Shown in pieces: positions 31,635 through 40,764 of a DNA stretch of 64,000 nucleotides. How positions within the stretch are numbered: the stretch's first letter is position 1; every line of letters begins with the position of its first letter. The notes beneath the pieces are model-generated. The model worked only from the letters and a program-made list of their open reading frames with translations, was not told the DNA's origin and ran no database searches. The stretch spans positions 5,861,501 to 5,925,500 of the forward strand of contig NZ_SAUH01000001.1 in NCBI RefSeq assembly GCF_004193175.1. The letters run 5' to 3'. Source of the DNA: Streptomyces sp. RFCAC02. Lineage in GTDB: Bacteria; Actinomycetota; Actinomycetes; Streptomycetales; Streptomycetaceae. Position numbers and translations under genes: made by a program.

Positions 31635-32297
31635 TCACCCCTCCCGGTGTCCGGGCGGCGGTTCGATGCCGAGCTGCGCGAGCTGCTGCGCGAACGGCAC
31701 GAGCGGCTCCTCGGCGTCCGCCACCCGTTCCTCCTCCGGCTCGGTGACGGGCGCGACGGCCCTGCCCGCCGGGCCGGTCATCAGCGCCGCCAGTTCACCG
31801 GCCGCGCGCTCGACGCGGGCGTGCAGTTCCCTCCCGCCGCCGTCGCCCGCCGTGCCCCAGTCCTGCGAGGCGGCGTAGACGCCGGTCGGGACGGTGACGG
31901 CCCGCAGGTAGGAGAACAGGGGACGCATGGCGTGCTCCAGCACGAGGGAGTGGCGCGGGGTGCCGCCGGTGGCGCCCATCAGTACGGGCTTGCCGGTGAG
32001 CGCGTCGGGCTCCAGGACGTCGAAGAACGACTTGAACAGGCCGCTGTAGGAGGCCGAGAACACCGGTGTCACGGCGATCAGGCCGTCGGCGCCGGTGACC
32101 TCGTCGATGACGGCGGCCAGCCGCGGGTCGGGGAAGTGCGCGGTCAGGTTGTGGGCGATGCTGCCCGCCAGCTCGCGCAGCTCCACGACGGTCACCTCCG
32201 CGCCGGTGCGCTCGGCCGTGGCCGTGGCGAGCCGGTCGGCGAGCAGCCGGGATGACGAGGGGACGCTCAGCCCTGCGGTGACGACGGCGAGTCTCAT
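31635..32297 (-). CDS. NADPH-dependent FMN reductase (CE1759 type)
   Basis: 220-residue flavodoxin-like reductase. Phosphate-binding N-terminus VVTAGLSVPSSSRLLADRL, mid TPVFSASYSGLFKSFFDVL and VLMGATGGTPRHSLVLEHAMRP. Supplies reduced FMN. Its ATG overlaps the stop of the LLM monooxygenase gene (ATGA, 32294-32297), so the pair forms a two-component flavin system, as in CE1758/CE1759-type operons. Confidence 0.88.
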   Translation of the reverse strand: MRLAVVTAGLSVPSSSRLLADRLATATAERTGAEVTVVELRELAGSIAHNLTAHFPDPRLAAVIDEVTGADGLIAVTPVFSASYSGLFKSFFDVLEPDALTGKPVLMGATGGTPRHSLVLEHAMRPLFSYLRAVTVPTGVYAASQDWGTAGDGGGRELHARVERAAGELAALMTGPAGRAVAPVTEPEEERVADAEEPLVPFAQQLAQLGIEPPPGHREG

Positions 32298-33415
32298 TCC
32301 GCGGCCCGCCCCTCACGCGCCGTGTCCTCGCCCGCGGTCCGCGCGGCGACGCGGGCGGCGTGCGTGGGCGCGTCCGGCACCGTGTCGGGCCGGCCGATCG
32401 CGAACTCCTTGCGCAGCACCGGGACCACCTCCTCGCCGAGGATGTCGAGCTGCTCCAGGACCGTCTTCAGCGGCAGGCCGGCGTGGTCCATGAGGAAGAG
32501 CTGCCGCTGGTAGTCGCCGACGTACTCGCGGAAGCCCAGGGTGCGTTCGACGACCTGCTGCGGGCTGCCGACGGTGAGCGGCGTCTGGGCGGTGAACTCC
32601 TCCAGCGACGGGCCGTGGCCGTAGACGGGGGCGTTGTCGAAGTAGGGGCGGAACTCCCGCACCGCGTCCTGCGAGTTGCGGCGCATGAAGACCTGGCCGC
32701 CGAGGCCGACGATGGCCTGCTCCTCGGTCCCGTGGCCGTAGTGGGCGAAGCGGCGCCGGTAGAGCGCGATCATCCGCTGCGTGTGCTCCTTGGGCCAGAA
32801 GATGTGGTTCGAGAAGAAGCCGTCCCCGTAGTACGCCGCCTGCTCGGCGATCTCGGGGGAGCGGATGGAGCCGTGCCAGACGAACGGGGGCACGTCGTCC
32901 ATCGGGCGGGGCGTGGACGTGAAGCCCTGGAGGGGGGTGCGGAAGCGGCCCTCCCAGTCGACGACGTCCTCGCGCCACAGCTTGTGCAGCAGCGCGTAGT
33001 TCTCGATGGCGAGCGGGATGCCCTGGCGGATGTCCTGACCGAACCAGGGGTAGACGGGGCCGGTGTTGCCGCGGCCGAGCATGACGTCCGTGCGGCCGTC
33101 CGCCAGGTGCTGGAGCATCGCGAAGTCCTCGGCGATCTTCACCGGGTCGCTCGTGGTGATGAGGGTGGTCGCGGTGGACAGCAGGAGCCGTTCGGTGCGC
33201 GCGGCGATCCAGCCGAGCATGGTGGTGGGGGAGGAGGGGACGAACGGCGGGTTGTGGTGCTCGCCGGTCGCGAAGACGTCGAGGCCGACCTCCTCGGCCT
33301 TCAGGGCGATGGCCGTCATGGCCTTGATGCGCTCGCGCTCGGTCGGGGTGCGGCCGGTGGTGGGGTCGGGGGTGACGTCGCCCACGGTGAAGATGCCGAA
33401 CTGCATGCCGGTCAT
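32294..33415 (-). CDS. LLM-class flavin-dependent oxidoreductase
   Basis: 373-residue luciferase-like TIM barrel of the CE1758 type: MQFGIFTVGD, EVGLDVFATGEHHNPPFVPS, LLLSTATTLITTSDP, MLGRGNTGPVYPWFG and FVWHGSIRSPEIAEQAAYYG. Uses FMNH2 and O2; substrate unknown. Coupled to its FMN reductase by a 4-bp overlap. ATG at 33415 follows GGAG by about 11 nt. Upstream is the divergent 506-bp gap that carries a DevR-like dyad. Confidence 0.9.
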   Translation of the reverse strand: MTGMQFGIFTVGDVTPDPTTGRTPTERERIKAMTAIALKAEEVGLDVFATGEHHNPPFVPSSPTTMLGWIAARTERLLLSTATTLITTSDPVKIAEDFAMLQHLADGRTDVMLGRGNTGPVYPWFGQDIRQGIPLAIENYALLHKLWREDVVDWEGRFRTPLQGFTSTPRPMDDVPPFVWHGSIRSPEIAEQAAYYGDGFFSNHIFWPKEHTQRMIALYRRRFAHYGHGTEEQAIVGLGGQVFMRRNSQDAVREFRPYFDNAPVYGHGPSLEEFTAQTPLTVGSPQQVVERTLGFREYVGDYQRQLFLMDHAGLPLKTVLEQLDILGEEVVPVLRKEFAIGRPDTVPDAPTHAARVAARTAGEDTAREGRAAE

Positions 33416-33921
33416 GGTGTCGCGCTCCGAAGTTGTTGAAGAATGAACTACCCGGACAACAGGGTGCTCCTCCCGCCTATTCCTACCTCCCCGGCCCCCG
33501 CCCGGACCCGCCGCCCCGGGGTGCGGCGCACCACCGCGCGCGTACCGGGCGCTCCATCCACCGTGGCGGCCGCGCGGGCGCGCCGCAACCCGGCGCGTCA
33601 TCATTCCGTCACCGAAGGGTCACCGGGTGCGCGCGGTCCGGGCGGCGGCCGGCCGGGGGCACCCCCGGGAGGGCATCCACCGGCGGCCGTGCGGCCCCGG
33701 CCCACGCTCCGCCACCGGGACCTGCGGGCACGGTGAACGGCCCGCCCGGCCCGCGCGCGGCCGGCGGCGCCGCCACGAGACTCGTCGGTGGTGACCGACC
33801 GGGAGACGCGGCACATGCGGCCCGCCTCCCACGTCTTCTCGCACCGGGGAACGGCGGGCCGGTGCGCGTCCCCCCGGCCGGTCACCGCCCCCGCGCCGCC
33901 CGAACCCCCGGAGACACCGCC
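33416..33921. other. 506-bp divergent intergenic region
   Basis: Between the LLM oxidoreductase (minus) and the hemerythrin-DUF2249 gene (plus). No convincing gene. It holds the DevR-like dyad at 33684-33697 and many short G+C-rich inverted repeats. An A+T-rich patch near 33430-33450 probably carries the LLM gene promoter. Confidence 0.6.
33684..33697. promoter_or_regulatory. DevR/OsdR-like dyad (one mismatch)
   Basis: CGGCCG-TG-CGGCCC, one base off GGGCCG-NN-CGGCCC. It lies 225-238 bp before the hemerythrin-DUF2249 start. Confidence 0.4.
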
Positions 33922-34716
33922 ATGAACTCCCTCACCCTCGCCACGGACCCGGGCGAGGCGGCGGCACTGGACGCCGCCAGGACCTACCGCACCCGGCTGG
34001 CCGGCGAACTCGCCGGACGCGTCGCGCTGCTGATCACCGCGGCCGACCGCGCCCCCGGCGCCGTACCGGACATGCACGCCGGCCTCGTGGACTTCTGCGA
34101 GCGCGTACTCCTGCCGCACACCGCCGCCGAGGAGGTCACGCTCCACGCCGCCGCCCGCGGCCGGGCGGGCGCCCGGCTGCTCGTCGAGGGCCTGGTCGCC
34201 GAGCGCCACCGCCTCACCGGACTCGTCGGCTCCCTGCGCGACGCCGCGACCCCGGCCCGCGCCGCGGCGGAGGCCCGCGCGCTGCAGGTGCTCCTCGACG
34301 CGCACACCGAGAAGGAGAACGACCTCGTCCTGCCGCTGCTCGCCGCCGCGCCCGACGTCTCCCTGGCCGGGCTCGTCGCCGAGCTGCGCAGAGCACTGCC
34401 CGGCTACGGCTCCGCCCGGCCGGAGGACGACGGGAGCCCGGAGGAGGACGAGGCGTGCTGCGGAGCGTGCACCTGCGGCGCCCGGGACGAGCCCGTACCC
34501 GAACTGGACGTCCGCACGGTCCCGCGCGCCAAGCGGCACGCCACGGTCATCGGCGCGCTCGACACGGTGCGCCCCGGCGGCGCCCTGGAACTGATCGCCC
34601 CGCACGACCCGCTGGCCCTGCTCGCGCATATCGAGCGGCGCAGCCCCGGCCGGTTCACCGTCGCCCGCCTGGAGCGCGGCCCGCAGGACTGGCGGCTGCG
34701 GTTCAGCCGCCACTGA
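33922..34716 (+). CDS. Hemerythrin-like domain fused to DUF2249
   Basis: 264 residues. An N-terminal four-helix bundle of hemerythrin HHE type has metal-ligand candidates in [28 protein letters not shown] and [13 protein letters not shown] (two-residue HxxxE patterns). A Cys-rich linker CCGACTCG (about residues 178-185) leads to a DUF2249 domain ([32 protein letters not shown], [15 protein letters not shown]). DUF2249 proteins cluster with denitrification genes. Likely a di-iron O2/NO-binding or redox protein. The next gene starts 18 bp later. Confidence 0.82.
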   Translation: MNSLTLATDPGEAAALDAARTYRTRLAGELAGRVALLITAADRAPGAVPDMHAGLVDFCERVLLPHTAAEEVTLHAAARGRAGARLLVEGLVAERHRLTGLVGSLRDAATPARAAAEARALQVLLDAHTEKENDLVLPLLAAAPDVSLAGLVAELRRALPGYGSARPEDDGSPEEDEACCGACTCGARDEPVPELDVRTVPRAKRHATVIGALDTVRPGGALELIAPHDPLALLAHIERRSPGRFTVARLERGPQDWRLRFSRH

Positions 34717-34734
34717 CCGGAAGGAAGACACACC

Positions 34735-35238
34735 ATGCGCGGTGCGCATCGCACGGCCGGCACCCTCGTGGGCCTCGTCGGAGCGGCCCTGTCCGTGGCC
34801 GGCCCCGTCATGCTGTGGCGGGGGCGCGGCGGCCGGCGGGAGATCCGCGGCGAGCTGGCCGCCCAGCGGATCACGTTCCCCGTCCGCGACCTGCCCCCCG
34901 GCCTCGCCGGGCACGCCGGCCGGCGGGTCGCGACGGGACCGGAGGCCCACGCCTACGCCGAACTGATCAAGGACCACCTCATCCACATCACCGACGGCCG
35001 CTCCTACGCGGAGATCACCGACGAACTCCAGGCCGGCGGAGGAGACGACGAGAGCCTGACCAGGCTGCGCCAGACCGCGTTCATGGGGGAATCGCTGCGT
35101 GCCTCGCTGATGTCCGCCTACCAGGCATGGCACGTGACGACGCTCGCCATGGGCCTCGGCTCCCTGCTGGCCGGCACGGGAGCGGCCCTGCTCGTGACCG
35201 GGAAACTGCTGGTGTCGGACGGCACAGGACGGGGGTGA
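34735..35238 (+). CDS. Membrane protein of unknown function, co-transcribed with hemerythrin gene
   Basis: 167 residues with a hydrophobic N-terminal segment ([19 protein letters not shown]), a soluble middle ([20 protein letters not shown], rich in His and acidic residues) and a C-terminal membrane segment ([20 protein letters not shown] onward). I do not recognise a family. ATG at 34735 with GGAAGGAAG upstream, 18 bp behind the hemerythrin-DUF2249 stop. The arrangement of two membrane anchors around a His-containing loop suggests a periplasmic or cytoplasmic sensor/accessory role, which is only a guess. Confidence 0.7.
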   Translation: MRGAHRTAGTLVGLVGAALSVAGPVMLWRGRGGRREIRGELAAQRITFPVRDLPPGLAGHAGRRVATGPEAHAYAELIKDHLIHITDGRSYAEITDELQAGGGDDESLTRLRQTAFMGESLRASLMSAYQAWHVTTLAMGLGSLLAGTGAALLVTGKLLVSDGTGRG

Positions 35239-35251
35239 CGGTCCGGGGGAA

Positions 35252-35281
35252 CAGGGCCGGTCGGCCCTGGCCGACCGGCCC
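35252..35281. promoter_or_regulatory. Double DevR/OsdR-like dyad before the response regulator gene
   Basis: GGGCCG-GT-CGGCCC (35254-35267, perfect, flanked CA/TG) adjoins TGGCCG-AC-CGGCCC (35268-35281, one mismatch). Together 35254-35266 and 35269-35281 form a perfect 13-bp inverted repeat. It lies 53-80 bp before the ATG of the DevR-like gene and suggests autoregulation. Confidence 0.7.
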
Positions 35282-35333
35282 GGCCCCGCGACATCATTGC
35301 GGTGGACACAGCACACACCGCAAGGAGCGACCG

Positions 35334-36026
35334 ATGGCGGACCGCGAGCAGGCCGGCCCCGACACCCCGATCCGGGTCTTCCTCCTCGACGACCACGAGG
35401 TGGTGCGGCGCGGGGTCCACGACCTCCTGAACGACGAGCCGGACATCGAGGTGGTCGGCGAGGCCGCCACCGCCGAGCAGGCACTCGTGCGCGTCCCCGC
35501 CCTGCGCCCCGACGTCGCCGTGCTCGACGTCCGCCTGTCCGACGGCGACGGTGTGAGCGTCTGCCGGGAACTGCGGTCACGCCTGCCGGAGGTGGCCTGC
35601 CTCATGCTGACCTCGTTCGACGACGAGGAGGCGCTGCTCGACTCGATCATGGCGGGCGCGGCCGGCTACGTCCTGAAGCAGATCCAGGGGTCCGACCTCG
35701 TCTCCGCCGTACGCACCGTGGCCCGCGGCCAGTCGCTCCTCGACCCCAGCGCCACCACCCGGCTGATGGCGCGGCTGCGGGGCGGCACGGAGCAGGAGGC
35801 GGAGCCGGACACGCTGCCCGGCCTGACCGAACGGGAGCGGGAGATCCTGCTGCTCATCGGCGAGGGGCTGACCAACCGGCAGATCGGCCAGCGCCTCTAC
35901 CTGGCGGAGAAGACGGTGAAGAACCACATCTCCCGGCTGCTCGCCAAGCTCGGTGTGCAGCGGCGCATCCAGGCCGCCGTCATCGCCACCGAGGCCCGCG
36001 ACCGGCTGCGCGGCGACGCGCGCTGA
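35334..36026 (+). CDS. DevR/OsdR-like response regulator (NarL/LuxR family)
   Basis: 230 residues. Receiver domain (about 12-130): acidic pair in VFLLDDHEV, phospho-acceptor Asp in [13 protein letters not shown], Lys in [11 protein letters not shown]. LuxR-type HTH (about 165-225): [20 protein letters not shown] and the recognition helix in [17 protein letters not shown], nearly the same as that of M. tuberculosis DevR, including the Lys and Asn that contact DNA there. Expected to bind 6+2+6 dyads such as those found nearby. ATG at 35334 with AAGGAG. The kinase gene follows 104 bp downstream. Confidence 0.92.
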   Translation: MADREQAGPDTPIRVFLLDDHEVVRRGVHDLLNDEPDIEVVGEAATAEQALVRVPALRPDVAVLDVRLSDGDGVSVCRELRSRLPEVACLMLTSFDDEEALLDSIMAGAAGYVLKQIQGSDLVSAVRTVARGQSLLDPSATTRLMARLRGGTEQEAEPDTLPGLTEREREILLLIGEGLTNRQIGQRLYLAEKTVKNHISRLLAKLGVQRRIQAAVIATEARDRLRGDAR

Positions 36027-36130
36027 CGCCCCCCGGCCACCGCGCCCGGGCCGCCGCGACCCGTGCCGCTACCGTTGCGGAGGACAGGCGGTCCGCCGTC
36101 GGGGCGCCGGGAGACGTGGAGGAATCGGCC

Positions 36131-37855
36131 GTGGGACGCTCCGAGGAGTCGGGAGAGGCCAGGGTGCGGCTGCCGCAACTGCGCCTGGACGAGCTGCTGG
36201 AGGAGCTGCAGGCCCGCGTCGACGCGGCACGCGGCACCCGCGACCGGGTGCACAGTCTGCTGGAGGCGGTGCTCACCGTCGGCCGGGAACTCGACCTGGA
36301 GCAGGCGCTGCGCCGCATCCTCGACGCCGCCGCGGCCCTGGTCGACGCCGAGTACGCGGCCCTCGGCGTGATCGGCCCGGACGGCAGGCGCCTGTCGGAC
36401 TTCCTCACCGTCGGTGTCAGCGACGAGGAGATCGCCCGCATCGGGCCGTTCCCCGAGGGCCACGGCATCCTCGGCGAGCTGATCCGGCACCCGGAGCCCC
36501 TGCGGCTGCGCAAGCTCTCCGAGCACCCGGCGTCGTTCGGCATCCCCGCCCACCACCCGCCGATGCACACCTTCCTCGGGGTGCCGATCCGGGTGCGCGA
36601 CCAGGTGTTCGGGAACCTCTACCTGACCGAGAAGCGGGGCGGTGCCGAGTTCGACGAGGAGGACGAGGCCATCCTGTCCACGCTCGCCGTGGCCGCCGGC
36701 GTGGCGATCGACAACGCCCGCCTGTACGAGGAGTCCCGGCTGCGCGAGCGCTGGCTGCGCACGAGCGCGGAGATCACGCACAGTCTGATGTCCGGCAGCG
36801 AGCGGGGCGAGGTGCTCGGGACGATCGCCGAGCGGTCGCGGGAGATCACCGGCGCCGCCCTCGCGGTGGTGGCCGTCCCGATGGCGGGGACCGACGCGCT
36901 CACCGTCGAGCTGGCCATCGGGCAGGAGGCCGACGCGCACCGCGGTCTCGTGCTGCCCGTGGACGACAGCCTGATCGGCCTCGCCTTCTCCACCGCCGCC
37001 CCCGTCACGAGCCCGGACATCTCCCGCGACGGACGGGTCTCGGCCGGCCCGCCCCGTTTCTCCGGCCTCGGTCCGGCCGTTGCCGTGCCCATCGGCAGCG
37101 GCGACGGCGTACGGGGTGTCGTGCTGCTGGTGCGTACGGCCGGCCGCAGCCCGTTCACCGAGGAGGAGACCGGTCCGCTGCTCGGCTTCGCCGCGCAGGC
37201 CGCCGTCGCCATGGAACTGGCCGAGCGGCGGCAGGACGCCGAGCAGATCGCGCTGCTCGAGGACCGCGACCGCATCGCCCGCGATCTGCACGACCTCGCG
37301 ATCCAGCGGCTGTTCGCCACCGGCATGACCCTCCAGAGCGCGGGCCGGTTCATCGACCACGCAGGGGCCAAGGAGCGCGTGCTGCGGGCCGTGGACGACC
37401 TGGACGAGACCATCAAGATCATCCGTACGACGATCTTCGGCCTGCGCGCCCGTGACGACGACGCGTCCCCGGGCCTGCGGGCGCGGGTCGTCCGCGTCGT
37501 CGGCGAGGCGGCGCCGGTCCTCGGCCTCGCCCCCGGACTCCGCATGGAGGGGCTCCTCGACACCCACGTGCCGCGGGAGACCGCCGACCACGTCGTGGCC
37601 GTCCTGTCCGAGTCGCTGACCAACATCGCGCGGCACGCCCGGGCCGGTCACGCGGACGTCGTGCTGGAGACGGACGGCAGGACCGTGCGCCTCACCGTCG
37701 CCGACGACGGTGTGGGCATCCCGCCGGGGGGCCGCCGCAGCGGCCTCGCGAACATGGCGGAGCGGGCACGGAAGCTCGGCGGCGACCTGGAGCGGTCGAC
37801 CCCGGAGGGCGGCGGGACACGGCTGGTGTGGCAGGTGCCCGTCCGCGACCGGTGA
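36131..37855 (+). CDS. DevS/DosT-like GAF-GAF sensor histidine kinase
   Basis: 574 residues. GAF1 (about 55-195) has FGIPAHHPPMHTFLGVPI and VFGNLYLTEKRGG, the stretch that in DevS/DosT holds the haem ligand histidine, so an O2/NO/CO haem sensor is likely. GAF2 is at about 225-365. HisKA_3 carries the phospho-accepting His in RIARDLHDLAIQRLFATG (about 386) and the HATPase has SLTNIARHARAG and ADDGVGIPPG. No membrane segments. GTG at 36131 follows GGAGGA by 7 nt. Partner of the adjacent response regulator. Confidence 0.9.
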   Translation: MGRSEESGEARVRLPQLRLDELLEELQARVDAARGTRDRVHSLLEAVLTVGRELDLEQALRRILDAAAALVDAEYAALGVIGPDGRRLSDFLTVGVSDEEIARIGPFPEGHGILGELIRHPEPLRLRKLSEHPASFGIPAHHPPMHTFLGVPIRVRDQVFGNLYLTEKRGGAEFDEEDEAILSTLAVAAGVAIDNARLYEESRLRERWLRTSAEITHSLMSGSERGEVLGTIAERSREITGAALAVVAVPMAGTDALTVELAIGQEADAHRGLVLPVDDSLIGLAFSTAAPVTSPDISRDGRVSAGPPRFSGLGPAVAVPIGSGDGVRGVVLLVRTAGRSPFTEEETGPLLGFAAQAAVAMELAERRQDAEQIALLEDRDRIARDLHDLAIQRLFATGMTLQSAGRFIDHAGAKERVLRAVDDLDETIKIIRTTIFGLRARDDDASPGLRARVVRVVGEAAPVLGLAPGLRMEGLLDTHVPRETADHVVAVLSESLTNIARHARAGHADVVLETDGRTVRLTVADDGVGIPPGGRRSGLANMAERARKLGGDLERSTPEGGGTRLVWQVPVRDR

Positions 37856-37926
37856 CGGCCGAGCCGCACCCCTGACCGCGCCCGGCAGCGGGCCCGCCGG
37901 GGGGCGGGACCAAGGGGCCGGTGGAC

Positions 37927-37942
37927 GGGGCCGTACGGCCCC
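37927..37942. promoter_or_regulatory. DevR/OsdR-like dyad before hmp (perfect)
   Basis: GGGGCCGTACGGCCCC, a perfect 16-bp palindrome containing GGGCCG-TA-CGGCCC (37928-37941), 157-172 bp before the flavohemoglobin ATG. A weaker similar element GGGACCAAGGGGCC lies at 37906-37919. Confidence 0.7.
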
Positions 37943-38098
37943 GGTCCCGCCGCGCGCCCCGGCCCGACCGTCCCGACCTGCGCGGCCGCCCGGCCCCGAT
38001 CCGCCCGCGCGCCCCCACGGGGCGCGAAACGCCTGGTAGACGAGAGATGAGCGCCGCCCGAAAGGCGGACCCCACCATCCTTGTTCTTGAGGTGACCC

Positions 38099-39304
38099 AT
38101 GCTCTCCGACGAGTCCGCCGCCGTCATACGCGCCTCCCTCCCCGCCGTGGGGGGCGCTCTCGACGCGATCACCGCCCGCTTCTACGACACGATGTTCGAC
38201 GAGCACCCGGCCCTGCTCGACGGCCTGTTCAACCGCGCCAACCAGGCCAACGGCGAGCAGCGCAAGGCACTGGCCGGCTCCATCGCCGCCTTCGCGCAGG
38301 CGCTGGTCGCCGACCCCGACGCCCGCCCCGACGCGCTGCTGTCCCGCATCGCGCACAAGCACGCGGCCCTCGGCGTCACGGAGGACCAGTACACGGTCGT
38401 GCACAAGTACCTCTTCCGCGCCATCGGCGACGTCCTCGGCGACGCGGTCACGCCCGAGGTGGCCGCCGCCTGGGACGAGGTCTACTGGCTGATGGCGGGC
38501 GCGCTCATCGCCCGGGAGGCGTGTCTCTACCGGGACGCCGGCGTCGACCCGCGCAGCCCCTGGCGGCAGTGGACGGTCGCCGAGCGCCGCGAGGAGACCG
38601 CCGACGTGGTGTCCTTCCTGCTCCGCCCGGCCGACGGCGGACCCCTGCCCGCGGCGAAGGCGGGCCAGTACGTCAGCGTCCGCGCGCTCCTGCCCGACGG
38701 CACCCACCAGCTCCGCCAGTACAGCCTCTCGAACGCCCCCGGCGGCGCGCTGCGCCGCATCACCGTCAAGCGGGTCGCGGGCCTCGCCGACGCCCCGGAG
38801 GGCGAGGTCTCGAACCACCTGCACCGCACCGTGCGCGCCGGCGACGAGCTGACCCTGTCCGCCCCGTTCGGCGACGTGGTCCTCGACGCGTCCGACGCGC
38901 CGCTGCTGCTCGTCTCCGCCGGCATCGGCTGCACGCCCATGGCGGGCATCCTGGAGCACCTCGCCGCCTCCGGCTCCGGCCGTACCGTCGTGGTCCTGCA
39001 CGCCGACGGCTCGCCGGCCGACCACGCGCTGCGGGCCGACACACTCCGCCTGGCCGGCGAGCTGCCGGACGCCAGGACCGAGTTCTGGTACGAGCGGGAC
39101 GGCGGCTCGGGACCCGGCGTCCACGCGGGCCGGATGGATCTGACGGGCCTCGCGCTGCCGGCCGGCGCCGACGTGTACCTGTGCGGCTCGCTGCCGTTCA
39201 TGCGCGCCGTCCGCACCCAGCTCCTCGCGGCCGGCGTACCCGCCCGCCGCATCCGCTACGAGGTCTTCGGCCCCGACCTGTGGCTCGCCCACGCGGAGGG
39301 CTGA
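38099..39304 (+). CDS. hmp: Flavohemoglobin (nitric oxide dioxygenase)
   Basis: 401-residue three-domain protein converting NO and O2 to nitrate with NAD(P)H. Globin domain (about 1-140) with the proximal His in SRIAHKHAALGVTEDQY (about residue 85), Tyr in ITARFYDTMF and acidic partner downstream. The FAD domain has RQYSLSNAPGG (RxYS) and the NAD domain has LLVSAGIGCTPMAGIL and YLCGSLPFMR. Slightly long linker, normal overall length. ATG at 38099, GAGGTG upstream. Its promoter carries a DevR-like dyad. It removes the NO that the nearby NirK would make. Confidence 0.95.
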   Translation: MLSDESAAVIRASLPAVGGALDAITARFYDTMFDEHPALLDGLFNRANQANGEQRKALAGSIAAFAQALVADPDARPDALLSRIAHKHAALGVTEDQYTVVHKYLFRAIGDVLGDAVTPEVAAAWDEVYWLMAGALIAREACLYRDAGVDPRSPWRQWTVAERREETADVVSFLLRPADGGPLPAAKAGQYVSVRALLPDGTHQLRQYSLSNAPGGALRRITVKRVAGLADAPEGEVSNHLHRTVRAGDELTLSAPFGDVVLDASDAPLLLVSAGIGCTPMAGILEHLAASGSGRTVVVLHADGSPADHALRADTLRLAGELPDARTEFWYERDGGSGPGVHAGRMDLTGLALPAGADVYLCGSLPFMRAVRTQLLAAGVPARRIRYEVFGPDLWLAHAEG

Positions 39305-39336
39305 CCACAGCGGCGCCCGCTCCCGCGGGCGCGCGG

Positions 39337-39372
39337 AGAACCCCGGCAGCAGGACAGCGCTGCCGGGGTTCT
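39337..39372. terminator. Strong bidirectional terminator
   Basis: AGAACCCCGGCAGC (39337-39350) pairs perfectly over 14 bp with GCTGCCGGGGTTCT (39359-39372) around an 8-nt loop, followed by T/C. It lies between the convergent hmp and VKOR genes. Confidence 0.9.
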
Positions 39373-39400
39373 TCCGTGCGGGGACCGGTCGCCGGGCCGG

Positions 39401-40006
39401 TCACACCAGGCCGCTCCAGTACGTCCAGAACCGGGTGAGGACGAGCACGGCGATGACGCCGTACCACGCGGCGAGCACGATCCAGTGCGTGTCCAGCACG
39501 AGGCCGAGGACGGGCCGCGCGGCGGTGGGCAGCCGGATCACCCCGTGCCCGAGGTTCCGCAGGGTCACGTACCAGAACAGCGCGATCGTGACGATCCACA
39601 CGACGACGCAGTAGGGACAGATCCGGTCGAGGACGTACAGCGACTGCGGGATCAGCCAGTGCACGAGGACGACGCCCGCGAACGCCCCGGCCTGCAGGGC
39701 CAGCCACACCAGCCGGTGCAGGCGGGCACCGGCGAGGACGGCGACACCGAGGGCGGCGACGGCGGCGAAGGCGCCGATGCCGAGCAGCATGGTGGGGATG
39801 CCGAGCAGGTTGCCCTGCTCGCCGGCCATGGTGCTGCCGCAGCCGACCACCGGTCCGATGTCGCACGACGGCCGGTGCGCCGGGTCGTTCAGCACCCGCC
39901 GGTCCTCGACCGCCAGCAGGAACGACGCGAGCCAGCCGACGAGCCCTGTCACCGTCAGCAGCAGGCCCGTCCGCCGGCCCGGCGCCCCGCCGCCCGCCGC
40001 CGTCAC
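39401..40006 (-). CDS. Vitamin K epoxide reductase (VKOR) family protein
   Basis: 201-residue integral membrane thiol oxidase with about five helices. The loop cysteines are CDIGPVVGCGSTMAGEQGN (about residues 48-56 onward) and the active-site CxxC is ICPYCVVVWIV. VKOR re-oxidises DsbA-like proteins using quinone. GTG at 40006 overlaps the narI stop (GTGA), so it is translationally coupled as the last gene of narGHJI. It may help make disulfides in exported copper or c-type proteins of this island, or link disulfide formation to the menaquinone pool that Nar uses; that link is inferred. Confidence 0.88.
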   Translation of the reverse strand: MTAAGGGAPGRRTGLLLTVTGLVGWLASFLLAVEDRRVLNDPAHRPSCDIGPVVGCGSTMAGEQGNLLGIPTMLLGIGAFAAVAALGVAVLAGARLHRLVWLALQAGAFAGVVLVHWLIPQSLYVLDRICPYCVVVWIVTIALFWYVTLRNLGHGVIRLPTAARPVLGLVLDTHWIVLAAWYGVIAVLVLTRFWTYWSGLV

Positions 40007-40764
40007 GCGGCGCTGCCGGAGCGCGGACCGTGCGCCGGGCGCCCCCGCCCGGCAGCCGCCGCGGACCGCCGCGGCGCGGACACGCGGCGCCGGTAGACGA
40101 GGTACGGCCGGACGAGATAGCCGACCGGCGCGCTCCACACGTGCACGAGACGGGTGAACGGCCAGGCCGCGAAGAGCAGACAGGCCGTCAGGGCGTGGAG
40201 CTGGAACAGCAGCGGCGCCCCGGAGACCGCCTCGGGCTGCGGCTGGAACGTGAAGACGCCGCGGAACCACACCGAGACGGTCTCCCGGTAGTCGTAGCCC
40301 CCGCCGAACACGTTGTGCGCGGCCGTGGCGGTGATGCCGAGCACCACCGTGGCGGACAGCAGCGGGAAGAGCACCTTGTCGCTGCGGTCGGTGCCCAGCC
40401 GGATCCGGCGGCTCAGCAGCCGGCGGGCGCACAGCATGCCGAGCCCGGCGATCATGGCCACGCCCGCGACAGAACCCGCCCACACGGCCGTGGTGTGGTA
40501 CGCGTGCTCGCTGATGCCGGCGGCCTCCGTCCAGCTGTCGGGGACGGCCAGGCCCACGACGTGCCCCCCGATCACCATGAACGTGCCCAGGTGGAACAGC
40601 GGGCTGCCCCAGCGCAGCCAGCGGTGCTCCAGGAGCTGGCTGGTGCGCGACGTCCAGCCGAACTGGTCGTGCCGGTAGCGCCAGACGTGTCCGGCGGCGA
40701 ACACGGCCAGGCAGGCGTAGGGACAGGCGACCCAGAGCAGCAGGTCGGTTCCTGAAGCGTTCAT
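40003..40764 (-). CDS. narI: Respiratory nitrate reductase gamma subunit (cytochrome b)
   Basis: 253 residues, five membrane helices. Oxidises menaquinol and passes electrons through two b haems to NarH. Haem-ligand histidine candidates are in FHLGTFMVIGGHVVGL (two His) and LLFQLHALTACLLFAAW plus TRLVHVWSAPVGYL, as expected. The C-terminus is Arg/Ala-rich, probably cytoplasmic. ATG at 40764 overlaps the narJ stop (ATGA) and its stop overlaps the VKOR GTG. Confidence 0.93.
   Translation of the reverse strand: MNASGTDLLLWVACPYACLAVFAAGHVWRYRHDQFGWTSRTSQLLEHRWLRWGSPLFHLGTFMVIGGHVVGLAVPDSWTEAAGISEHAYHTTAVWAGSVAGVAMIAGLGMLCARRLLSRRIRLGTDRSDKVLFPLLSATVVLGITATAAHNVFGGGYDYRETVSVWFRGVFTFQPQPEAVSGAPLLFQLHALTACLLFAAWPFTRLVHVWSAPVGYLVRPYLVYRRRVSAPRRSAAAAGRGRPAHGPRSGSAA

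Noticed and set aside
37906..37919. GGGACCAAGGGGCC as another DevR-like dyad
   Set aside because: Four mismatches to the 6+2+6 palindrome; mentioned only as a weak neighbour of the perfect site before hmp.
35897..39292. Open frame of about 1,100 codons on the minus strand
   Set aside because: Antisense to the sensor kinase and flavohemoglobin genes; the translation is low-complexity Gly/Val/Arg-rich with no domain.
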